Shown in pieces: positions 42,294 to 49,750 of a DNA stretch of 56,459 bases. The number at the start of each line of letters is the position of its first letter. Position 1 is the stretch's first letter. Both the position numbers and the translations under genes were made by a program. The DNA comes from Candidatus Aminicenantota bacterium (lineage in GTDB: Bacteria; Acidobacteriota; Aminicenantia; Aminicenantales; CALLJL01): positions 1 to 56,459 of the forward strand of contig JAOAFQ010000180.1 of NCBI GenBank assembly GCA_026416195.1. Direction: 5' to 3'. Under the pieces are notes generated by a model. It searched no databases, had not been told where the DNA came from, and saw only the letters and a list, made by a program, of their open reading frames with translations.

Positions 42294-43349
42294 ATGAACG
42301 AGTTAAAAGGAATCATCATTCCCGGATCTTCAGCCCTACTAGCGATGGTTGTTCTCTTGATCATCAGGACTATAGCCATCAAGCTCTTCCAAAATTGGTC
42401 GAAAAGAAGTGGGAATAAGCTAGATAATATTTTGATTAGGCCTTTAAAAACTCCCTCGATTTTCTGGATTCTGGCTATTGGACTATATCTAGGCCTCAGT
42501 ATCTCCAACTTGCCTGCAAAATATGTCCTTTACTTAACTAAGGTTATTAATATTGTGCTTATTTTTTCGATAACCTTAGCTTTAGCCAATATGGCCACCG
42601 GCATTTTTCGGTTATACCTTCACCACTGGCAATTACCCTTACCGACCACTGGTCTTTTTTATGGAGGCCTTAAGGCCCTTATTCTGAGTATAGGCTTTCT
42701 CATTATTCTTAACCAGCTAGGCCTATCAATAACCCCGCTGATTACGGCTTTGGGAATTGGTGGTTTAGCAGTCGCTTTGGCTCTTCAGGATACATTGGCC
42801 AATTTATTTGCCGGCGTCCATATTTTAATCGAAAAATCAATTCGGGTAGGCGATTTTATTCGGCTTGAAACAGGCCAAGAGGGTTATGTTGAAGACATCT
42901 CTTGGCGAACAACCCGCATTCGAATGCTTCCTAACAATCTTGTGGTTATTCCTAATAGCAAGCTGGCTCAAAGTATTATTACTAATTATTATCTTCCAGA
43001 AAAAAAGATGTCACTTTTTCTTCCCATAAAAGTCAGCTATTCTTCTGATCCCGAAATCGTTGAAGCTTTGCTTCTTGAAGAAGCTAAAAAGGCGATTGGC
43101 GAAATTCCTGGTCTATTAGCAGAACCTGAGCCGGTGGTTAGATTGATCCCTGGTTTCGGTGATAACTCCCTTGATTTTACTCTCATTTGTCAAATTAGTG
43201 AGGTTGGTGATCAATTTGTCGTTCAACATGAACTTAGAAAAAGAATTTTTCGCCGCTTCCAAAAAGAAGGTATTAAAATTCCCCTTCCCCAACGGGTGGT
43301 ATATCTCCATTCTGAAAATAAAAATCTCGGCTCCTCGACCAGTTCATAA
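42294..43349 (+). CDS. MscS-family mechanosensitive channel
   Basis: A 351-residue small-conductance mechanosensitive channel that releases solutes on hypo-osmotic shock. It has four hydrophobic helices, the pore helix and hinge (ITALGIGGLAVALALQDTLA, then NLFAGVHILIEK), the beta domain (SIRVGDFIRLETGQEGYVED, ISWRTTRIRMLPNN) and a cytoplasmic alpha-beta vestibule. GGAGG is placed before the ATG. It is convergent with etfA. Confidence 0.94.
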   Translation: MNELKGIIIPGSSALLAMVVLLIIRTIAIKLFQNWSKRSGNKLDNILIRPLKTPSIFWILAIGLYLGLSISNLPAKYVLYLTKVINIVLIFSITLALANMATGIFRLYLHHWQLPLPTTGLFYGGLKALILSIGFLIILNQLGLSITPLITALGIGGLAVALALQDTLANLFAGVHILIEKSIRVGDFIRLETGQEGYVEDISWRTTRIRMLPNNLVVIPNSKLAQSIITNYYLPEKKMSLFLPIKVSYSSDPEIVEALLLEEAKKAIGEIPGLLAEPEPVVRLIPGFGDNSLDFTLICQISEVGDQFVVQHELRKRIFRRFQKEGIKIPLPQRVVYLHSENKNLGSSTSS

Positions 43350-43382
43350 TGAACCTAATCTCAAGAGAAGAGGTCAATTATT

Positions 43383-44366
43383 TCATTCAGCAAGAGCTTT
43401 CCGCAGTTCTTCTTTGAGAGGAGGGATAATCTGAAAAAGGTCTCCCACCACCCCAAGATCAGCTACTTTGAAAATTGGGGCTTCAGGATCTTTATTTACA
43501 GCCACAATTACTTTTGAGCCACTCATTCCAGCTAAATGCTGAATAGAACCAGAAATACCAAAAGCCAGATAAAGGTTAGGGCAAACTGTTTTGCCTGTCT
43601 GACCAACTTGATGTTGATGGCCAATCCAGCCGCTATCCACGGCGGCTCGCGAAGCACCAATCGCAGAACGAGGAATAAGGGTGCTTAGTTCTCGCAATAA
43701 ATTAAAATTTTCGGCCGCCTTCATGCCCCGCCCGCCAGAAATAATCACTTCCGCTTCCGTCACATCAAGTTCAGCTCCTTCTTCCCGAACAATTTCAACG
43801 ACTTTCGCCACCGGCCCATTATAGTTTAGGCCAATTGTCTTTTCGATTATTTCCCCTGGAGCTATGTTTTCGTCTTTAATTTCTTTCAAAGGAAAAACAT
43901 TTGGCCGAAGAGTAGCTAAAAAAGGCTTTGTTTTCAATTTTAATGTCAGCAGGGCTTTCCCCGCATAAACTGGTCGGACAAAAAGCAAAGAACCGTTGGA
44001 AATTATGATTCTGGTGCAATCGGAAACCAGGGCAACTCTGAGTTTGGCTGCCAGGCGAGGTGCCAAATCTCTGCCGAGTGCTGTCCCAGCGAAAAAGACC
44101 GCTTCAGGCTTTATTTGTTGAATTAATTCATAAAGCACCTGGGCGTAAATTTCCGGTGAATAAACCTCCAAGTCTTCTCCTTTAAGCCAATAAGTCTTTT
44201 TGGCTCCTTGGACCCATAATGGGGTCAAATTTTCAAAACTTGAACCGACCACGACTGCCGCTACTTCTAGATCTAACTCTTCAGCTCGGCGGCTGGTTTC
44301 AGCTAAAGTTTCAAGAGACGATTTCTTAATTTTACCCTCTCTTTTTTCTATAAAAACCAACCACAT
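43383..44366 (-). CDS. etfA: Electron transfer flavoprotein alpha subunit
   Basis: A 327-residue FAD-binding subunit of ETF. It has an N-terminal Rossmann-like domain and the C-terminal FAD domain: EAEVIISGGRGMKAAENF, IGASRAAVDSGWIGHQHQVG, LAFGISGSIQHLAGMSGSKV and AVNKDPEAPIFKVADLGVVG. It is paired with etfB 12 nt upstream. No acyl-CoA dehydrogenase or ETF-quinone oxidoreductase is in the window, so its electron donor and acceptor are unknown. Confidence 0.96.
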   Translation of the reverse strand: MWLVFIEKREGKIKKSSLETLAETSRRAEELDLEVAAVVVGSSFENLTPLWVQGAKKTYWLKGEDLEVYSPEIYAQVLYELIQQIKPEAVFFAGTALGRDLAPRLAAKLRVALVSDCTRIIISNGSLLFVRPVYAGKALLTLKLKTKPFLATLRPNVFPLKEIKDENIAPGEIIEKTIGLNYNGPVAKVVEIVREEGAELDVTEAEVIISGGRGMKAAENFNLLRELSTLIPRSAIGASRAAVDSGWIGHQHQVGQTGKTVCPNLYLAFGISGSIQHLAGMSGSKVIVAVNKDPEAPIFKVADLGVVGDLFQIIPPLKEELRKALAE

Positions 44367-44378
44367 TTTTCGCCTCCT

Positions 44379-45161
44379 TCAAATAATCTTGGCTTCCTCT
44401 CTAAGGAAGCGAACAATCTCTTTGGCCGCCTCTTCAGGGGGAAGCTGAATGATTCGACCAGCCTTTTTAGTTGGTGGCATCTCAAGTTTGATAATCTCCA
44501 TTTTGGGCGTAAGAAAATCTTCCGATATTCCTAGTTCATCGATAGGAATAATAGGGATTTCTTTCTTTTTAGCGGCCATGATTCCCTTCAGAGTTTCATA
44601 CCTAGGTTCATTAAGACCCTTTTGGGCTGAAATGACAGCCGGTAAAGAAAAAACCACCTTTTCTAGAGCTCCTTCAATTTCTCGATAAGCTACTCCATTT
44701 CGACCCTCAATGATAAGCTTAACTACTACATTGACCTGCGGAATCCCCAGCAATTCTGCCACCATTGCTGGAACCTGAGCATTATCAGCCCCAAAAGATT
44801 GTTTGCCAAACAAAAGGAGATCAAAATTAGGAAAGCGTTGTTTAACTAACGAAGCAATTGCGGCTGCTACTCTCAACCCCTCAAAAGATTCAGGAGCTGA
44901 ATCCTTAATTAAAAGAGCTTCATCAGCTCCCATGGCCAAACATTTTCGCAAAATGAGGAGAGCTTCCTCCTTGCCGACACAAACCACAGTCACTTTTCCG
45001 CCTTTTGCTTCTCGCAATCTCAAAGCCTCCTCGACCGCGTATTCATCGTAGGGGCTAATAATAAAATTTAAGCCTTCCTCTACAATTCCTTGACCATCAG
45101 GGGCAATTCTTATTTTTGATTCGGTGTCTGGAACTCTCTTCACAAAAACCAATAGATTCAT
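44379..45161 (-). CDS. etfB: Electron transfer flavoprotein beta subunit
   Basis: A 260-residue subunit carrying the AMP (or, in bifurcating ETFs, second FAD) site. It has NLLVFVKRVPDTESKIRIAP, ISPYDEYAVEEALRLRE, AMGADEALLI, LLFGKQSFGADNAQVPAMVA and LPAVISAQKGLNEPRYETLK. It lies downstream of fabF, separated by 80 nt containing a hairpin, so it may be read through from the fatty-acid operon. Confidence 0.96.
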   Translation of the reverse strand: MNLLVFVKRVPDTESKIRIAPDGQGIVEEGLNFIISPYDEYAVEEALRLREAKGGKVTVVCVGKEEALLILRKCLAMGADEALLIKDSAPESFEGLRVAAAIASLVKQRFPNFDLLLFGKQSFGADNAQVPAMVAELLGIPQVNVVVKLIIEGRNGVAYREIEGALEKVVFSLPAVISAQKGLNEPRYETLKGIMAAKKKEIPIIPIDELGISEDFLTPKMEIIKLEMPPTKKAGRIIQLPPEEAAKEIVRFLREEAKII

Positions 45162-45207
45162 TCCTTCCTCCTTTTTTTGCTTAATCTAAATGACCACTAA
45201 TGGATCA

Positions 45208-45252
45208 AGAGTCTTTAAACTAAAATTCTTTGACCGTTTAATTAAAGACTCT
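45208..45252. repeat. Inverted repeat at the end of fabF
   Basis: The 13-base arm at 45208-45220 (AGAGTCTTTAAAC) is matched as an inverted repeat by 45236-45252, which contains a 4-base insertion. On the fabF transcript it forms a hairpin that includes the last codons and stop. There is no T-run after it on either strand, so it looks more like an mRNA-stabilising or attenuating structure than an intrinsic terminator. Confidence 0.6.
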
Positions 45253-46495
45253 CAGTAAACCTTTTAAGAATCAGACAACCATTGGTCCCGCCAAAACCAA
45301 AGGAATTGGTCATGGCATATGTAATCTCCGCTTGTCGAGCTTGATTGGGCACATAATCGAGATCACAATCGGGATCAGGAAATTCATAGTTAATTGTCGG
45401 GGGGATTATTTGATGATATAAGGTTAAAGCCGTAATTCCGGCTTCAAGAGCTCCAGCCGCACCTAGAAGATGTCCAGTCATTGATTTAGTTGAGCTCACT
45501 GCTAATTTGTAGGCCTGTTCTTTAAAAACTTTTTTTATGGCCTGAGTTTCAATCCGATCGTTAAGGGGCGTGGAAGTTCCGTGGGCGTTAATATATTGAA
45601 TTTCTTCTGGGTGAAGGTGGGCGTCGTTAAGGGCTCTTTTCATGACTGCAGCCGCCCCCTCTCCAACCGGATCTGGAGCGGCTACATGATAGGCATCTCC
45701 ACTCATGCCATAGCCAACGATTTCGGCATAAATTCGGGCGCCCCGTTTCAAGGCGAGATTTAACTCTTCAAGAATTAAAATACCAGCTCCTTCACCCATA
45801 ACAAAGCCATCTCTCTGAGCATCAAAGGGCCTTGAGGCTCTTTGGGGCTCATCATTTCTTTCAGAGAGAGCCTTCATCGCGCAAAAACCAGCGACTCCTA
45901 AGGGAGTAATTGGGGCTTCCGATCCCCCAGCAATCATTACATCCGCCTCGCCTCGGGAAATAATTCGGTAGGCATCGCCGATGGCGTGGAGACTGGCGGT
46001 GCAGGCTGTAGCTGTAGCTGAATTGGGGCCACGACTGCGATAGCGGATTGATATTTGACCAGCCGCTTCATTGATGATTGTAGCGACAAGAAAAAAGGGA
46101 GAAACTCTCTCTGGACCTTTTTCGAGCAAGACCTTATGCCACTCCTCGATCTGGCCAATCCCCCCAATTCCACTGCTAACATACACTCCACAATTATCAC
46201 CCTCTAAAAGAGCTGGATCAATGGCTGCATCTTCTACGGCCAGGGCGGCAGCGGCTAAAGCATATTGGATGAAAAGATCCATCCGCCGCACTTCTTTTCG
46301 GTCAATAAAAGCCAAAGGGTCAAAATTGCGGATCTCAGCCGCAATGCGCGTTGAATATCGGGAAGCATCAAATCGAGTTATCAATCCAACGCCACTTTCC
46401 CCTCGAACCAGCCTTTCCCAGGTTAATTTTGTACCCACGCCCAAGGGTGATACCAGACCGATTCCTGTGATAACAACTCTTCGATTAGAATTCAT
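45242..46495 (-). CDS. fabF: 3-oxoacyl-ACP synthase II
   Basis: A 417-residue beta-ketoacyl-ACP synthase for chain elongation. The thiolase-fold motifs are VVITGIGLVSPLGVG, the nucleophile Cys in ATACTASLHAIGDAY, His in YINAHGTSTPLND, KSMTGHLLGAAGALEA (Lys, second His) and NSFGFGGTN. Length is normal. It follows acpP by 20 nt in the order acpP-fabF. Confidence 0.97.
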   Translation of the reverse strand: MNSNRRVVITGIGLVSPLGVGTKLTWERLVRGESGVGLITRFDASRYSTRIAAEIRNFDPLAFIDRKEVRRMDLFIQYALAAAALAVEDAAIDPALLEGDNCGVYVSSGIGGIGQIEEWHKVLLEKGPERVSPFFLVATIINEAAGQISIRYRSRGPNSATATACTASLHAIGDAYRIISRGEADVMIAGGSEAPITPLGVAGFCAMKALSERNDEPQRASRPFDAQRDGFVMGEGAGILILEELNLALKRGARIYAEIVGYGMSGDAYHVAAPDPVGEGAAAVMKRALNDAHLHPEEIQYINAHGTSTPLNDRIETQAIKKVFKEQAYKLAVSSTKSMTGHLLGAAGALEAGITALTLYHQIIPPTINYEFPDPDCDLDYVPNQARQAEITYAMTNSFGFGGTNGCLILKRFTESL

Positions 46496-46515
46496 TCTTC
46501 TCGCAAACGAAAGTT

Positions 46516-46758
46516 TTATTTTAAGCGGCTAGCAATATAATCTACGGCCTTGCCCACAGTGGAAATCTTTTCAGCTTCTTCATCAGGAATACTAAGACCG
46601 AAGGTCTCTTCAAGAGCCATAACTAACTCCACCGTATCAAGTGAATCCGCCCCCAGATCTTCCACAAAAGAAGCTGATTCAGTTACTTGTTCTTCTGAAA
46701 TAGAGAGCTTATCAGCCACCACCTCCCGCACTTTTTTCAATATTTCTTCCCTTTCCAT
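46516..46758 (-). CDS. acpP: Acyl carrier protein
   Basis: An 80-residue acidic carrier. The phosphopantetheine serine lies in [19 protein letters not shown]. Four-helix pattern with [19 protein letters not shown]. It stands between fabG and fabF as usual in fatty acid synthesis clusters. Confidence 0.98.
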   Translation of the reverse strand: MEREEILKKVREVVADKLSISEEQVTESASFVEDLGADSLDTVELVMALEETFGLSIPDEEAEKISTVGKAVDYIASRLK

Positions 46759-46802
46759 CCCTTTAACCTCCTGATTTTATTATTTTCGAAGCCAAGGCGG
46801 CA

Positions 46803-47525
46803 TTACATATACATTCCGCCATTGACATTTATTACTTGACCAGTAATATATGAAGCCTCGTCAGAAAGAAGAAAAGTGACAGTAGCCGCGACTTCGTCAG
46901 GCGTTCCAAAGCGTTTCATGGGAATGATCTCAAGAAAGGCCTTTTTAACTTCTTCTGGCAACCTTTCAGTCATCGCTGTTATGATATAGCCTGGGGCGAC
47001 ACAATTGACTGTAATGCCCCGGTTAGCCACTTCCCGAGCTAGAGCTTTAGTAAAACCAATAACCCCTGCTTTGGAAGCAGCGTAATTAGTCTGACCAGCA
47101 TTACCCATTAACCCAACCACAGAAGAAATATTGACTATTCGGCCATAACGCTGATTGATCATGGTTCTGATAGCGGCTTTAGAAAAATTAAAGACTCCTT
47201 TCAAATTAACCGCCATTACCGCATCCCAGTCTTCTTCTTTAAGTCTTATCAGAAGAGCATCTCGAGTAATGCCTGCATTATTGACGAGATGATCAAGGCG
47301 ACCAAACTGGTCAACTACGGCCTCACAAACTTTTTGAGCCTCACCCAACTGGCTAACATCAGCAACAAAACTTACGGCTTGACCGCCAATTTCCTGGATG
47401 GAACTCTTCACCGCTTTCAGTTTCTCCTCTTGAATATCGACGAGAATCACCGTTGCCCCCTCTTGGGCCAATTTTTTGGCGATTACTTCGCCTATTCCTT
47501 GGGAAGCTCCAGTAACTATCGACAC
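46803..47525 (-). CDS. fabG: 3-oxoacyl-ACP reductase with unusually short N-terminus
   Basis: A 240-residue SDR that reduces 3-ketoacyl-ACP with NADPH. It has VTGASQGIG (nucleotide binding), NNAGITRDALLIRLKEEDW, the catalytic Ser in NISSVVGLMGNAG, Tyr/Lys in NYAASKAG and the end GQVINVNGGMYM. The only start is GTG at 47525, which puts Met immediately at strand beta-1 and lacks the six or so residues FabG normally has before VTG. Upstream in-frame codons would read FTSR, homologous in shape to that missing part, but contain no start before a TGA. No Shine-Dalgarno is visible. A frameshift or a deletion near this junction is possible. Confidence 0.93.
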   Translation of the reverse strand: MSIVTGASQGIGEVIAKKLAQEGATVILVDIQEEKLKAVKSSIQEIGGQAVSFVADVSQLGEAQKVCEAVVDQFGRLDHLVNNAGITRDALLIRLKEEDWDAVMAVNLKGVFNFSKAAIRTMINQRYGRIVNISSVVGLMGNAGQTNYAASKAGVIGFTKALAREVANRGITVNCVAPGYIITAMTERLPEEVKKAFLEIIPMKRFGTPDEVAATVTFLLSDEASYITGQVINVNGGMYM

Positions 47526-47544
47526 CCGAGAGGTAAAACGTGGG

Positions 47545-48567
47545 TCAGAGTTTCAAATCATAAATTATTCCCTCCATCCTTAGGAGCTCGGCTTGAATTT
47601 TCTCCTGGACTTTATTTCTTACTGTTTCCACAGCCATTCTAATAGCATTGCGGACAGCTTGGCAATTAGATCGGCCATGACCAACCACACAGGTTCCTTT
47701 GATGCCTAAAAGATGCGCTCCGCCATATTCTGAATAATCTATCTGTCGGTAAATTTTCTTCAGATGCTTTTTCATGAGAAAAAGCCCAATTTTTGCCAGA
47801 AAATTTTTGGTTACCTCTTTTTTAGCCAGGGAAAGAAGAGTCTCCACCACCCCTTCGCTGACTTTTAAGGCAACATTACCTGTAAAACCATCGCTCACAA
47901 TTACTTCAGCTTTTCCGGAGTAGATGTCGCGGCCTTCTACATTACCAATAAAATTAAGGGGCAACTTTGCTAATCGTTCGAAGGCCTCTCGCGTAATGTC
48001 ATTTCCTTTAACTTCTTCTTCGCCAATACTCATTAGAGCAATCCGAGGATTATCAATCCCCATAACACTCTCCATAAAAATTTTCCCCATAAAAGCAAAT
48101 TGAACCAAATGGTGGGGACGGCAATTGACGCTGGCCCCCACATCAATTAGTAAGGTTGATCCTTGAAGGGTAGGCACAAGCAGGGCCAAAGCTGGCTTAT
48201 CAATGCCATAAAGGGGACCAAAAATTTTCTGAGAAATATAAACGACGGCCGCTGTATTGCCCATACTCACCAGAGCGTCAGCTCGACCTTCCTTGACTAA
48301 CTGAGCTCCCACTTGTAGAGATGATCTTCTCTTTCGATAAAAAGAGAAAAGACCTTCTCCCATACCAATGGCCTCAGGAGCATCCACGATTTTGATTTTA
48401 TAATTCTGGCTGAGATTCGTTGGCAATTGGTTAAGGACGGTCTCAATTTTCTCCCGTTGACCAACAAGAAGAACTTCGATTCCGAAATCAGCAGCCGCTC
48501 GTGCGGCACCTTCCACCGTCACTTTTGGGCCGTAATCGCCGCCCATGGCATCAACAGCAATCCTCAA
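47545..48567 (-). CDS. plsX: Phosphate acyltransferase PlsX
   Basis: A 340-residue enzyme that makes acyl-phosphate from acyl-ACP for glycerophospholipid synthesis. Signature parts are RIAVDAMGGDYGPKVTVEGA, EAIGMGE, ALVSMGNTAAVV and DGFTGNVALKVSEG. It starts at TTG, 6 nt after GGGAG. It is preceded by rpmF, as in most bacteria. Confidence 0.96.
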   Translation of the reverse strand: MRIAVDAMGGDYGPKVTVEGAARAAADFGIEVLLVGQREKIETVLNQLPTNLSQNYKIKIVDAPEAIGMGEGLFSFYRKRRSSLQVGAQLVKEGRADALVSMGNTAAVVYISQKIFGPLYGIDKPALALLVPTLQGSTLLIDVGASVNCRPHHLVQFAFMGKIFMESVMGIDNPRIALMSIGEEEVKGNDITREAFERLAKLPLNFIGNVEGRDIYSGKAEVIVSDGFTGNVALKVSEGVVETLLSLAKKEVTKNFLAKIGLFLMKKHLKKIYRQIDYSEYGGAHLLGIKGTCVVGHGRSNCQAVRNAIRMAVETVRNKVQEKIQAELLRMEGIIYDLKL

Positions 48568-48585
48568 GGGACACTCCCGGCTTTA

Positions 48586-48765
48586 TTATTCTTCGGCCTC
48601 AATCACTTGTCGGCCCCGGTACCAGCCACAGTGGGGACAAGCCCGATGGGGCATTTTAGGATTGCCACAATTAGGACAAAGAGAAAAGGCTGGTAAATCA
48701 AGGGCATGATGAGACCTTCTCTTCCCACGGCGGGGAGGGGAATGACGACGTTTTGGGTTTGGCAT
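48586..48765 (-). CDS. rpmF: 50S ribosomal protein L32
   Basis: A 59-residue ribosomal protein, read directly from the reverse strand: [20 protein letters not shown], then a zinc knuckle [18 protein letters not shown] and [13 protein letters not shown]. Four cysteines are intact, so it is the zinc-binding form. It lies 4 nt after the DUF177 gene and 18 nt before plsX, the conserved order. Confidence 0.97.
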   Translation of the reverse strand: MPNPKRRHSPPRRGKRRSHHALDLPAFSLCPNCGNPKMPHRACPHCGWYRGRQVIEAEE

Positions 48766-48769
48766 CTTC

Positions 48770-49279
48770 TTATCTCTTTAAAAGTTTAAGTTTTTCTAAT
48801 CTGGGATCAGTCCGGTCACTCAGGCATTGGCAGCGACCTTCTTGCCGCACTTGACCACAAATTGGGCAAAGACCTTGGCAATCTTGCGAACAAAGTGGCT
48901 TTAAGGGGAAAGCCAAATTTATCTGTTCAAGAATAATTTCCCTTAGGTTAATTTGGCGATTATAATAGAAAAACCGGTTAATATCTTCCTCTTCCAGTTC
49001 TTCCTTAATTTCATCAAGCTCTTCGGGAAGATAAATTAAGTCAAAGGAAAGGTCAAGAGGAAATTCAAAAGGCCGAAGGCATCGGCTGCAAATCACACTT
49101 AACCGCACCTTCATCTGCCCTTTAATCCAAACTTCTTCACCTAAACGGTTAATAATGACATCGGTATGGGCTGGCTCCAAAAAAACGGCCTCTTCTTCCA
49201 CCAGATCAACACTTAGAAAATCGAAATCTCGAACGATATGGAGGCCTTCAAGCGGAATTTTATCAACCTCAATAAGCAT
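48770..49279 (-). CDS. DUF177 (YceD) family protein
   Basis: A 169-residue protein of the DUF177 family that stands before rpmF across bacteria; the family has been tied to 23S rRNA accumulation in plants and bacteria. It has [20 protein letters not shown] and a Cys-rich end [15 protein letters not shown], probably a metal site. An in-frame GTG at 49285 precedes the chosen ATG; AAGGTG lies before it. First gene of the fatty-acid operon. Confidence 0.92.
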   Translation of the reverse strand: MLIEVDKIPLEGLHIVRDFDFLSVDLVEEEAVFLEPAHTDVIINRLGEEVWIKGQMKVRLSVICSRCLRPFEFPLDLSFDLIYLPEELDEIKEELEEEDINRFFYYNRQINLREIILEQINLAFPLKPLCSQDCQGLCPICGQVRQEGRCQCLSDRTDPRLEKLKLLKR

Positions 49280-49327
49280 CGACACACCTTTTAAAATATA
49301 ATTAATTTACCCTCTAGTGAGTTTCCT

Positions 49328-49355
49328 ATTATACCACCTCCCCCTTCTTTGTCAA
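49328..49355 (-). promoter_or_regulatory. Consensus promoter of the DUF177-rpmF-plsX-fab operon
   Basis: On the reverse strand a perfect TTGACA (49355-49350), 16-bp spacer and perfect TATAAT (49333-49328), the latter with an extended TGG in front. Strong by inspection, and transcription is expected near 49321, about 42 nt before the gene. Confidence 0.88.
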
Positions 49356-49404
49356 TGTAAGCTTTCCTTTGGTCAAAAAAGCTCTTACTTTTCTCGGTTT
49401 AGAT

Positions 49405-49432
49405 TTGACCTTGACGACCAAGACAGTATAAT
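49405..49432 (+). promoter_or_regulatory. Promoter of the 91-aa gene and polA
   Basis: TTGACC (49405-49410), 16-bp spacer, TATAAT (49427-49432), with transcription near 49439. It is divergent from the fatty-acid operon promoter, the two -35 boxes being about 50 bp apart. Confidence 0.8.
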
Positions 49433-49470
49433 TAAAAAGAAAGGAAATAGCCGATATTCAGGGTTAGTTA

Positions 49471-49746
49471 ATGAAAGGTCTTAATGAAGAAATTATACAT
49501 AAAGGGATTCGCTTCCATTTGCAAACTCAAGATCTTGGACCAAGAGAGCCCGTGATTCAGGCCATTCTCTATAAAGCTGGCCGAGTGCTTCACACCCGTA
49601 GAGTGTCTTATGCTCCTTACCTTAATCAACCCAATCAAGCTGAAAAAGTTTTGTCCCTCCTTAAAGAATTACATAGCTCAATTGTAGCTGATATTCGCGC
49701 CGGCAAATTTAATCACCTCCTCAATCCCGGCGAAAAACAGGATTAA
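49471..49746 (+). CDS. Conserved hypothetical 91-residue protein
   Basis: A small protein with the pattern HKGIRFHLQTQDLG... VIQAILYKAGRVLHTRRVSY... LKELHSSIVADIRAGKF. I have seen this shape (FHVQTED, then an IxxxxYxxGRVLxTxxxxY strand pair) in small uncharacterised proteins of Deltaproteobacteria and Acidobacteria, sometimes near FHA-domain genes. No function is known to me. It has its own promoter and lies 4 nt before polA, so they are co-transcribed. Confidence 0.75.
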   Translation: MKGLNEEIIHKGIRFHLQTQDLGPREPVIQAILYKAGRVLHTRRVSYAPYLNQPNQAEKVLSLLKELHSSIVADIRAGKFNHLLNPGEKQD

Positions 49747-49750
49747 TGGA

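Noticed and set aside
46071-46532. 153-codon forward ORF
   Set aside because: It is antisense to fabF and has no start signal.
48585-49470. Gap before plsX taken as non-coding
   Set aside because: It contains rpmF, 59 codons, just too short for a 60-codon cutoff, and the divergent promoters.
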